Source: Lichtheimia corymbifera B2541
Lineage: Eukaryota > Mucoromycota > Mucoromycetes > Mucorales > Lichtheimiaceae
Direction of reading: 5' to 3'
NCBI GenBank assembly: GCA_000697475.1
Contig: JNEU01000881.1
Location: forward strand, 1 to 64,000
DNA length: 64,000 nucleotides
Shown piece after piece: positions 36,291-47,356 of the stretch. Under the pieces are notes generated by a model that saw only the letters and a list, made by a program, of their open reading frames with translations, had not been told where the DNA came from and did not search any database. Numbering within the stretch: the first letter of the stretch is position 1; the number at the start of each line of letters is the position of its first letter. The position numbers were made by a program, and so were the translations under genes.

Positions 36291-36496
36291 TAGGCTACAT
36301 TATTTCACCAAGCTGTATGCAATACTACTGCTGCTACTAGTGCTCCTTTTATAAGGTCGTGGAATTCAACATAGATATATAGTGGTGGAATGACATTGGA
36401 GGCCCTTGATCACCCAATTTGACATGATTTGATGAGTGTTTTTTGATGTGGACCATGATACCAAGAATTAGCAAGGTGACACAGACTTCTGAGGTC

Positions 36497-36586
36497 GCGG
36501 TTACGGTTACGGCTACGGCTACGGCTACGGCTACGGCTACGGCTACGGCTACGGCTACGGCTACGGTTACGGCTACGGCTACGGCT
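36497..36586 (+). repeat. TACGGY hexamer array B
   Basis: About fifteen hexamers on the plus strand, mostly TACGGC with a few TACGGT. It ends about 45 bases before the ATG at 36632. It is more homogeneous than arrays A and C. Confidence 0.9.
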
Positions 36587-36631
36587 GCTGAACAAGGAGA
36601 CTAGGATGCTGAGCTCTTTTTGCAAAAACCT

Positions 36632-37138
36632 ATGTTTCCGTGTGACCCTTTGCAACCAGAGCAAATCTTGAAGATCCTCTCTGAAGTCAATGTCATAGAC
36701 ATTGTAGCTAAAACGTTACTCAACGTCTATGAAGGCACTTATTCATTAAGCAGCACTCTGAAGATTCAAAATGGAGTATTGGCCACGTACGTCCCATCCC
36801 GCGAGGTCGGAAACGCTTTACCACCCATTATTTTGAATATTCAACCAAATTTGGACCAAGAGGGAATGACGAATGCCATTGATCAGTGCTTGCAAACTCA
36901 TGAACAGCATCATCAACTCCCAGTTATTTTGTTCATTTCATCCAACAAGCCTACAGAAGCATTTCTTGCTCCATTCAAACCAGTGCCCAGTAAGCCGCAC
37001 CTTTATTTTTTACCCAACGCTGCCTGGTGCTGTAAATGCTTTTTCTTGCCCAGCAATTTTGACAATGGATTTATTCATCAAGATGAACTTTCTTCAATTC
37101 CAAGTCTATTATTGGAAAGTAACCACTCTGACAAATAA
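36632..37138 (+). CDS. Nuclease-like family protein lacking the catalytic acid residues (168 aa)
   Basis: I do not know its function. Aligned by eye with the minus-strand neighbour, it shares the pattern IV..TLL....Y and later LPPIILNIQ, MTNAIDQC and LPVILFIS against LPAIIVEVQ, MTRAIQYC and LPIIIIF. It is therefore a paralogue of the same family. The position of the neighbour's Glu78 is Asn69 here and that of Asp61 is Leu50, so if the fold is a PD-(D/E)XK nuclease this member should be inactive. It lacks the C-terminal coiled-coil half. The ATG at 36632 is the first one after an in-frame stop; a TTG at 36620 is also in frame. An upstream exon cannot be excluded. It converges on its neighbour with 48 bases between stops. 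Confidence 0.6.
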   Translation: MFPCDPLQPEQILKILSEVNVIDIVAKTLLNVYEGTYSLSSTLKIQNGVLATYVPSREVGNALPPIILNIQPNLDQEGMTNAIDQCLQTHEQHHQLPVILFISSNKPTEAFLAPFKPVPSKPHLYFLPNAAWCCKCFFLPSNFDNGFIHQDELSSIPSLLLESNHSDK

Positions 37139-37186
37139 ATGATGTTTTATGTATGTGTTTGGAAATAAATGCGACAGGTATTCAAT

Positions 37187-38260
37187 TTACAATAAAGATT
37201 TCTTATACTTGGAATACTGGACCCGTAAGACTTCTGAATTCTTGTACTTGATAACATCAACTTCGTTGTTCAGCTTAGAATGACAGTCTATCCAACTCAT
37301 TACGCCCTTGCCGTTCTTCGCTTTCTTATCGAGCTTCATTTTATAGTCATCAACGAATGCCATCGTCCTCTTAAACCGTTGTTCATCGTTGCTCGTATCT
37401 TTGTCGGCTTTCTTCGCATATGGGTCAACCTCTTGATATTGCCTTTTAGGTGTCTCAAGCTTTTTAATGTGGTTATGTGCTTCGTTGTGCAGTGTTGGTG
37501 AATCGTATTGTAATCGTTCGGTGGTGTCCAAGATGTTGATCATCGATTTGGTTCCGGAATCACACAAGACCTTGATCGTATTTAGTAGCTCTTGTTCACG
37601 GCTTATTGATTGCTCGAGAGATGATTTCAAAATGGTAAATAGTCGCTTCATTGTTGTATCTTCGCATTTGTCGCTTGCCAATAAGGAATTGTGCCTTTGA
37701 ATTATGAACGTCGCAAGCATCAGGAAAGAATTGTGATGTGCTGGATTATTGATGGTGTTCGAGTTGATCAAGATCGCCCTGGTTGCCCAAAACGTCGACG
37801 GCAGTATGTGTCCACACATTGTTGGCGAGCGAGATGATTCAGGTAACTGTATCGTTGTGGACTCGGTGTTGAAGATGATGATGATTGGAAGTCTCTTGTA
37901 CTTTTTGTACGCTTGTATACAATACTGGATAGCTCGGGTCATGAAGTCTGCGTTCACATCATGCTGGACTTCAACAATGATGGCTGGTAGAGAAGGCGAG
38001 TTTGCTGGTTCATATACTACGTCCGAACGGGATCCATCAGGCCACTCGTTGTTGCCAACATGATAATTGCTTGCAGGTAGATCCAAAACCGTGTTGACTA
38101 CAATCTCCTTTACGAAGTCGTCGTTCAAAATCAGCTTGGCAAGACGATCGGAACCAGTGCGCGCAGGAGCTTTGTATGTTAATAGAGCAGTGTCTGAGAA
38201 AAAACAAGTCAGGAGAAAAAAAGAAGAAGATGTGTTGATATTCAACTTACCGTCAGCCAT
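37187..38260 (-). CDS. PD-(D/E)XK nuclease-like protein (338 aa)
   Basis: I infer a restriction-endonuclease-like fold, of the kind seen in Rpn/transposase-associated nucleases, from residues 27-100. NDDFVKEIVVNTVLDL is followed by an Asp (Asp61 in RSDVVYEP) and, 17 residues on, an ExQ motif on a hydrophobic strand (IIVEVQ, Glu78 and Gln80), then a helix with FMTRAIQYC. No database search was possible. The C-terminal half is charged and helical. Exon 1 is ten bases (38260-38251) and exon 2 is 38193-37187; the 57-base intron has no stop and is a multiple of three, so it could also be read through. A longer in-frame extension through array C, reading Tyr-Gly and Thr-Val repeats, is open up to 38521, but I prefer the ATG at 38260 because the acceptor lies at the start of homology. 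Confidence 0.6.
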   Translation of the reverse strand: MADGKLNINTSSSFFLLTCFFSDTALLTYKAPARTGSDRLAKLILNDDFVKEIVVNTVLDLPASNYHVGNNEWPDGSRSDVVYEPANSPSLPAIIVEVQHDVNADFMTRAIQYCIQAYKKYKRLPIIIIFNTESTTIQLPESSRSPTMCGHILPSTFWATRAILINSNTINNPAHHNSFLMLATFIIQRHNSLLASDKCEDTTMKRLFTILKSSLEQSISREQELLNTIKVLCDSGTKSMINILDTTERLQYDSPTLHNEAHNHIKKLETPKRQYQEVDPYAKKADKDTSNDEQRFKRTMAFVDDYKMKLDKKAKNGKGVMSWIDCHSKLNNEVDVIKYKNSEVLRVQYSKYKKSLL

Positions 38261-38280
38261 TGCAGTTGTGGAAGTCAAAG

Positions 38281-38416
38281 AGCCGTAACCGTAGCCGTAA
38301 CCGTAGCCGTAACCGTAGCCGTACGCGTAATTCCGTGACTGCGTGACTGTAACCGTAGCCGTAACCGTAGCCGTAACCGTAGCCGTAACCGTAGCCGTAA
38401 CCGTAGCCGTAACCGA
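38281..38416 (-). repeat. TACGGY hexamer array C
   Basis: Two blocks (38281-38330 and 38347-38416) of mostly alternating TACGGC and TACGGT on the minus strand, giving a 12-base period, split by a short unrelated segment. It begins 21 bases upstream of the ATG of the intact nuclease-like gene and lies in the divergent promoter shared with the S6-kinase-type gene. Confidence 0.9.
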
Positions 38417-38589
38417 CGCTGTTTGTGGAGTAACGGTTTCTCCTGATCTCTTCACCGAGCTTTTGATGAAATTTGACCTCTTTCTATTGTCATTGGGTTT
38501 AGTCGCACGTCGTCTTTGCACTGTTGTATCATAATCGCACCTTCAACTTTCTGCTTTCAATACACCAACATTACCTGTCAACTACTTCA

Positions 38590-40226
<1,637 letters not shown>

Positions 40227-40861
40227 CTATTGCATACAAAAAGTGTGTCTGAGTGTGTGTGTATACGTGTACGTGTGTGGGTGTGGGTGTGCGTGTGTGG
40301 CGACCTCTCCTCGGATATTTATCATTCCCCGCTGTGGGAGAGTTTGTATGGTGGACCCAAATTACTGGTTGGCAGGAATTAAGGAGCAACAAGGGGGGAG
40401 TAATTGGCGCTGAATGGTTTATCGATTTGCGGTGGAAAAAGAATAAGGGGTAGCAGAATATGAATATTATTGTCCAAACTTCACTAATGACTTGCATATT
40501 ATACAACATCATTTATCCGAAAGGGAAAACTAAGAGCAGAAAATGTGAATGGTGACATTGATGATGATCATCCTAAGCAAACGATCTTGTCGTGATGAAC
40601 GTTTATGCTGCTGGCGTTTTGTTTGGTTGATGCACTCGAATGCGCTAGAAATGCAGTGTAATATATCATTATTCGATCCTAAGTCACTGAGCAGATTCCT
40701 TGAAAAGGAATGATCGAAAACATCTCGCCATAGCCTGAATTGTTCTGTGGTACAAGCATCATTTTACTTTTAGCTCTTGCTTTTTGTCTCGCTTCCCCTT
40801 TTCCTTTCTTTCTTCCTTTTTTTTTGTTCCTTTGATTAACAGACTCAATCGCCAATCATAT
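40227..40861. other. Intergenic region with a TG-rich tract
   Basis: 635 bases between the S6K-type and HSF-type genes. It contains a purine/pyrimidine-alternating TG-rich stretch at about 40245-40300 and a CT-rich tract just before 40830. No gene is visible. Confidence 0.5.
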
Positions 40862-42488
40862 ATGCCACAACAAATGTCCATCAACGGCACTAATGAAAAC
40901 AAAACCCATCGCAAGAATCTACCCAGCTTTGTGAAGAAGCTCTGGATGTATGTGTTGGTGTTTGAGCGAGCGGGGATTAGAGAAGAGGAAAAATTGATAT
41001 CGGTTGGTTGGACACATACTACCCCGTCCCGACTTCTTGGGAATATTTATATGATACGCATACAATGACTCTTTTTTCACTCAATGAACACATATATAGC
41101 ATTGTAAACGATTCACAAACGGATCATCTGATTTGCTGGACCCAACAAGGAGATGCCATCTGGATTCCAGATGCATCCGCCTTTTCCAAAGCAGTGCTCC
41201 CTCGCTATTTCAAACATAACAATTGGCAAAGCTTTGTTCGTCAACTCAATCGCAAGTGTTGCCCATTTCACTCAAAAATCAATGCAGTGATATTGACATA
41301 CAATGATGATTAGTATATGGCTTTCGCAAAGTGTCAGAAGCTGAGTTCCCTATACATGGACCAAGGCGTAATCCTGATGGGTGGCAGTTTAGACACGACC
41401 AATTCCGGCGTAATGCGGAAGGCGCGCTGCAACATGTCCAACGTCGTCGCTCTGTATGCAGGACCATTGCTTCCGGTTCTCCGACATCCCCACCTCCATC
41501 ATCACCTTTTGGTCCAGTTAACAAGCGTGCAGCCTTATCGACATCAATGAAATATGAACACGATCTTGCCGATGATGCAAGCCATGGATCAAACAATGAC
41601 AATGCAATCAATGATTGCCTTGTTCGGTTAAACGATATGCTGGAGAATGTACAAAGCCGTACTACTAATATACATAATGCACTTGGACAACTGCGAGTCG
41701 CACAAACGCAACAGCAAGAGGTAAAGTTGAGAGTTCTAAACAAGCTATCACGCATTATGCAGCTCTTTTTCTCTCTTACACCCACTACTTTGGCTCCATT
41801 GCTATTTTCTCCCACTTGCATTTTTATTTAGCTTTTAGCATCTGTGGTAACATTTGCCACCTCGCTTATAGCCAACGGTGCTCCAACCGTAAATAGTGAG
41901 TGGGTCTCAACGCTTTTGCACTTGGATGACTAAAATCACTTTTTAGATGAAGCAAGTAAGTATGCGCAATGTCCTCCCATCTCATGCTTTTCCGTGCTAT
42001 ATGGATTGTCATGATGTTGACAATGATATTATGCAGTAAATCGGCTGAAACAAAAGCTTGCACAACACAATCCACAAGTTGCTTCGATGCCAGCTCTTGA
42101 TGAATCCATAGCGCAATATCCTAAACACGATACTCGGGCGCCACCATCAGTACCACCAGCTACTACTAATGCTGATAAGAATGACGATAATGACGTTTCT
42201 CTTGAGCTTGTACGCGCACCTTCTCCCTCCTCATCCACTTTGGAACTTCCTCCAATTTACAGTCGCCCAGCGAATCCTTTGCATACGAGCGACCAATCCC
42301 GGTATCCTATGGAAAACGAAAGGAGTACAAAACACGTTACCCTGCCATTTGTCACATTACCCTGTATCAACACGGCAACAACCGCTTCAACGTCTGGCAG
42401 CAGCAGCAATATCATCAATGATGGAAGTAATAACAATAATACATCGTCATCATCCCTACCCACTTTACGAAGCCTTGCATTACCGTAA
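40862..42488 (+). CDS. HSF-type transcription factor
   Basis: DNA-binding regulator of the heat shock factor family. I model six exons: 40862-40947, 41100-41251, 41314-41720, 41832-41895, a nine-base exon 41947-41955, and 42037-42488, giving 389 aa. The winged-helix HSF domain (residues about 19-120) shows [48 protein letters not shown] and DGWQFRHDQFRR. A hydrophobic heptad region (LVRLNDMLENVQ and LLASVVTF) would serve for trimerisation. The C-terminus is Ser/Thr/Pro- and Asn-rich with no fold visible. Intron 2 is GC-AG and is needed to make the family signature RQLNLYGF. The nine-base exon gives NEAINRL; it is less certain than the DNA-binding part. Confidence 0.85.
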
Positions 42489-42899
42489 TCACCACTTCCG
42501 ACTTTTGGACATCCAATACTTTCATTCTCTCAGTATAAAGAATACTCGATACCCGAAAGGAACATTCGCCTTCCTTCCAAAAGAGCACACGCATTGCGCT
42601 CGAATTCTTTCTGGAATGATCTGATACATTTCACAGGGGTTTACATGATTCTTTTTTATAATACAACCAAACATCCCCACTACCTCCGTTATTACTACTA
42701 ACCCGAGATATTGCCATCATGCAACTTGCACTTTGTGTCCTCATATCTTCCCCTTATGCATATACATGTGTTTCATATTGAGATTGCAGTCTTTTGTGAT
42801 TACAGTACCCATTATCCCTCGTATACATATATAGCTTAGACGATTGTGAGCATGTATGTTTTAATAAGGATGCACATCTTCTAAAAATACATTGATGAT
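42489..42899. other. Convergent intergenic region
   Basis: 411 bases between the stop codons of the HSF-type gene and the lipase gene; no gene is seen. Confidence 0.5.
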
Positions 42900-44974
42900 C
42901 TAAGATGTATAATGCCGTCTAGTAGTTTTGGTAATACCCATAGGGATCATTGTTGTTCCTACGGCACCTTCCTCATCCAGCTTTCGTTTATCCCATACAT
43001 CTTGGCCTATTGCTAAGTCCTTGTTGAGAAGTCCTTGTCGGATACCGGCACAATAATCGGATGGGAAATGATCGTTCAAAAAGAATGGAAATAAAAGGCG
43101 GAATAGCACGCGTAACCAAGATTCGTGGGCCAGCCGACGAATGACGTTGCTGTTGAGCAAACCAGACAAATGTATATAAGAAATAGGACGAACTGGAATG
43201 GGCTCATTGGTACGTGGATCCGGTGGGTATAATGTCATTTGATGAGCTGAGTCAATAAATACAAGCGTGCCAGGGGGTGTTCTATAATCCATCCTTTGGT
43301 TAATAATGAAAATCCCTTTTATCCTTCCAACAATCAAAGCTTCTTACTCATAGTTGTAGAACCATGGAGGCACACGTGCTACAATGTCTGTATTCCATGG
43401 TGGTTGTAAGTTAACATTGTTCATGAATTAAGGAGGTCAACATGTGCTAACCGTTGTTGTATGCGTGATGGAAGATCTTGCTTGAAATCTCGGGATAAAA
43501 TGCACGAGAGAACTCGGCGTCGCCAACTTTGGGTTGACCAAAAGTGTACATGCCAGCAAAATGTCTCAACAAAGGACTTTCAGATTGGATCATTTTGGCC
43601 ACAAAGACTAGCAGAGAGTTTGATTCATCAGTTGTGGTCTTTTTTCAATCCTCGCGCACACACTTACTGGTTCCCAAAGCACCTCCCAATGAATGGCCGC
43701 CCACATAGAATCGCTTCTTTGCGATAGATTCTTGTTGTCGATTAATCAATTCCATGATCCATCCTTCAGCTTGTGCATACATGCTGTGGTGACGTATATC
43801 AATGTCATACCCAATCCAACTATTATCGATCGGGTCCGATACATGGTGCAGTAATTGATCGATGGCGAATTTGCCGATTTCGGCTGCAGCCTGAAAGGTC
43901 GATGTGATGGTGCGATACAAGGATGCAGAATTGAGCTGTACTTGCAAGGTCGTATTTCTCTGTGCTGGTGCAGGGCAAGATTCACCCATAGCTTCCCAAA
44001 AGCCACGATGCACTTTCCCCATGGAAACACCTGAAGGCGTCCTCACATCCATCATTCCAATGTTGAAATCAGTAACAAAGTTCTGGATATTCAATGGGCT
44101 TGTTCTTCATAGAAAGATTAGTAAAGAGCTCTCCTCATCACCATTCGTTCATCCACTTACCCACGAAAGATTAAAAAGATGTCATCTTCACGTTCAACAA
44201 TGTAGGCGCAAATATTCTATAATGCAATGATCATGAGTGCTTGATATCAAATGGCGTGTTATCTTCAATTTACCTTGTATGCCAACGGCAAAAAGCTGTT
44301 TGCCACATCAAAGCCATCCTTCTCCAGCTCATGCTTGATGATATTGACTTCTTCATACGCGAGCTTGCTAGCGACAGCAAGGGTATATGCTTTGGCAAGT
44401 GAATAGCCGTTGCTGACTCCAAATAGCTTATCGAGTGAGTTGTCGATCAAGGCAAATTGAGGATCCACCGCATTAACAATGGCTACAAAGCGAGAATAAC
44501 GAGAATGAATGAACATATCATCTTTGTATCCAATCCATTCTACTTACAATAGTTACTCTGACTCGAGTGTGGACCAACGATACGAGTGAGAAGAGCACGC
44601 ACCAATTGATCGCTCATAAGCAACACCAGGAACCACACAAAGAAATTGGCCCTGACAACCATACCGATAGCAGGACCGACAAACGACGTCTTTGCAATGC
44701 GTGAGACAATGGGTGCCAGGACATGGTTGAGACGATCGAGAAAACGAAGGAGGAATGGTGTTCCACGACGTAAGAGTTTGAATCCCACGAGAAGAATGAG
44801 AAAGAGAAGGAACGAGAGGATGGTGAGACCGTAACAAAAGAAACCGAGCCAGCGGTAACCACGCCATTGCGCGTAAAAGCCTGCTAATGCTGGTATGCAA
44901 GAGAGAGCAGAAGCAATGACCAAGTAAAGAAATGTAGCAATATGAGTATTGTTGTTGTTGTTGCTGGTGGTCAT
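42900..44974 (-). CDS. Membrane-anchored class 3 lipase (diacylglycerol-lipase-like)
   Basis: Serine lipase of the alpha/beta-hydrolase Lipase_3 family. Seven exons on the minus strand (44974-44548, 44482-44274, 44216-44161, 44104-43668, 43607-43452, 43387-43348, 43281-42900) encode 568 aa. Residues 12-130 contain about four hydrophobic segments, so the N-terminus should sit in a membrane. The lipase part has the oxyanion block (IFLIFRGTSPLNIQNFVTD), the nucleophile elbow GGHSLGGALG with Ser near residue 368, GQPKVGDAEF, a likely Asp in NNDIVARVPP (about 429), and a likely His in NDHFPSDY (about 513). These form the Ser-Asp-His triad. TM segments followed by Lipase_3 resemble diacylglycerol lipases, but the substrate is inferred. 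It lies downstream of the metallopeptidase gene on the same strand. Confidence 0.87.
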
Positions 44975-45153
44975 GAAAGGAACGTAAAAGACATGAGACT
45001 TGTGTCACTGTTTGAGCTGCATGCCAAAAGAGAGAGAGATACTTTATACACCACCTCCTCCCCATTTCTCAATTTCACGTGCTGTCGTACAAGGAAACAT
45101 GAAAGAAATAAAGATTAATACCATCGCCCCAAAATACGTTTATTCTTGGATCA

Positions 45154-46730
45154 TCAAGAAAAAGTGGTTCCTGCAAGATTGTCGGGTGGTTGGTAAACAA
45201 CCAGTCCTTTGGACATGCCTGGATCAACAGATTGCCTATATCCTAAAGCTGTCAGAAACTGCAGCAAATGTTTCCCCAAAGGATGTGTGGCATGTCTAAT
45301 CTTCAATATCTCATCAAATGTCATGCCATTCGTTTCCACGCTTGGGATCATGAGAAAATCAGTCGTATCCTTGTACGTCTCCGTGTCAACGTGCGATATA
45401 GAAGTACCAGGCATAAATTCAGATGCACTGGTATATAGCACGCTAGAAACCTCCTCGTCATTAGGAGCCATGAGCATAAATGTGTTTGGTGTTACAGCCT
45501 CCTTGGCCAACGCAGTTGCAACTTCACATTGAGGGGAGTTTAACCAATCGGCTATAAATTCCAGCAAGCTGTCAAACAGGATATTGCCACCTTGGAATTC
45601 GTTGAGATTGTCGGTTATCCTGGATACAGGTACAAAAGTGCCATTCGCAGCTCTGTGATAGAAATATTTATCGAAGGCACTCTCGAGAAATCCCCAGAAA
45701 CCTTGTGGTGACATAAGATTCGGTGCTGAAGCATACATTGAAGAGACGTTTACAGGCACATAGCGTTTGGGTGTGAGAAAGACTGCAAGGTCACTTTTCA
45801 GTTTTTGAAACTTTAGGTACAAGTCATTCGAGTAATTGGATAAAAATCCAAGCCCATGGATATACTCGTGTAATACAATCAACAAAAAGCTTGTTTGCTC
45901 GGCTTGAATTGGGCTCGTACTTTCATGCTACATAATCGTGCATATGAGAATTTACAATCACGACAACGTGCTCAAAACATATGGCGTGTGTGCACCTTAC
46001 ATCAAAGTACCAGTCGTGATCAGAATTAAACTTGATATACATACACCATAGTCAGCCACACGTACACGCTTTGATACATCTATCTCCTCTTTACCATAGC
46101 AATAATGTCTTGGCCTTTGTATTCTGGATGTGGATTAATGCTGTCAAATTGCTTGAGCAATGCTTGTGGATATTCACGTACACGGTGGCCATCCTGCGTG
46201 TCGGTCATCAAATGGCTGATTGCAGGTCTTGCACTGCCTACGTATATGCAAGGGACAAAGATCAATTACTGTGTATGTCTATAAACATGCAGCTGGCCTT
46301 CCGTTTTCATGCTATTACCCAGAATTATAGATCCACCTCCGGTGCTCGCTGACACACACTTGCCATAAGTCTTACAAAAAGAAACAAACATAACGTTGAC
46401 AGTGATAGGTTGCACAATGTCCAAGATGGATCCTAGCATAATGCCTGCTCGCTTACAGACTTCTTCGGCAGCACGGCACCTTGTGCTATCACTGATCCCA
46501 CATGAAAAGCTGATTGTGAAGGGGTCAACAGCTGCATCCTTTGTAATTAGAGGCAAGGTAACGTTCTTGTTGTATAGTGCACGATTGTTGTGTACTTCAG
46601 GACAATCCATGACGGTGTATTTGTTGCCATCAAGCGGGTCGTGATAATGAATGCAAATGGATGCTTGTGTCGGCTGGCTAGTAAGCAACAGTAATACTGC
46701 CAAGATAAACAATGCTGCACTAAAAGCCAT
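45154..46730 (-). CDS. Secreted HExxH zinc metallopeptidase-like protein
   Basis: Four exons on the minus strand (46730-46319, 46237-46095, 46030-46001, 45927-45154) encode 452 aa. A signal peptide is clear (MAFSAALFILAVLLLLTSQPTQA). A ten-residue exon gives FNSDHDWYFD. The zincin motif HEYIHGLGF (residues 215-223) supplies two His ligands and the catalytic Glu, and an HExxHxxGF arrangement is visible. Several N-linked sites (NVS, NGT) and paired Cys in the N-terminal half fit a secreted enzyme. I do not recognise the exact peptidase family; the third metal ligand is not obvious. An in-frame ATG at 46763 would add 11 residues before the signal peptide, so I prefer 46730. Confidence 0.8.
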
Positions 46731-46855
46731 GGTCTTTTGGAAAGAAGATAGTGTTAAAAACATTTGCTAACCTCCTAAATCCACCTTGTTATAAAAGAGA
46801 GATCGCTTATTACGCACGCACGCATATAGAGTTGAGTAGGGTTCACTAATCCGGT

Positions 46856-47263
46856 CTACCAACAACTCCATCCGTGGTTGATCTTTGACTGCAAATGGCA
46901 ACCGTGGCTTTTTACCATAAGATGGTTTACAGGCCAAGCTGTCTTTTCACCTTTTTCGACTCCAAATGGTCTTGTTTCATCCATCCGATAACAAGGGGAT
47001 AAAGATAATCGAGATTGCAAAAGGAACTGATTGAATAATACGCAGGGAGTTGAATCAGCAGCAATGAAAAAGGGAAGCCAAAAAAAATTTGGGACATATA
47101 CAACATTGGCTATATTTGGCGTCATCATCACACAATACGGCTTCCAGAAACTCTTTGGGATCGACATGGCTGTCTCGCTTGACTGATGGCTGACAAAGGC
47201 AAGCAGTGTGGCAAATAACAATACCATATATGGCCAACGTGGTAAAATCACTAAGCGATGCAT
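46856..47263 (-). CDS. Candidate small secreted Cys-containing protein (135 aa)
   Basis: A single-exon open frame I do not recognise. It starts MHRLVILPRWPYMVLLFATLLAF, a plausible signal peptide or signal anchor, and holds several Cys (YCVMM, TPCVLF, SPCYRM, HGCHL, SCW). A TATATA element lies on the minus strand about 30-40 bases upstream of the ATG (near 47290). It sits between the metallopeptidase gene and the divergent WrbA gene and runs in the same direction as the metallopeptidase. It could be a chance frame; no homologue can be checked here. Confidence 0.4.
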   Translation of the reverse strand: MHRLVILPRWPYMVLLFATLLAFVSHQSSETAMSIPKSFWKPYCVMMTPNIANVVYVPNFFWLPFFIAADSTPCVLFNQFLLQSRLSLSPCYRMDETRPFGVEKGEKTAWPVNHLMVKSHGCHLQSKINHGWSCW

Positions 47264-47356
47264 AAGCAGGACACTATCTCCGACAAACCCAAATATATAA
47301 CGTCGTCCGGATCCTCTTGCTCACGCAACTCGTCGTTTATTCCTTTCAAATTTATC

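Larger units (their letters stand above)
36299..38290. repeat. Tandem duplication, unit 2
   Basis: Second copy of the segment starting at 34578. It carries two intact convergent genes (36632-37138 plus, 37187-38260 minus) and internal array B; array C lies at its right edge. Confidence 0.85.

Noticed and set aside
34578..38290. The duplicated region as a DNA transposon or LTR element
   Set aside because: No terminal inverted repeats, LTRs, reverse transcriptase or DDE motif are visible at its ends or inside; only the nuclease-like genes repeat.
36228..38416. Hexamer arrays read as telomeric or centromeric repeats
   Set aside because: Short, internal, interrupted and tied to one gene family; the unit does not match known fungal telomere units.
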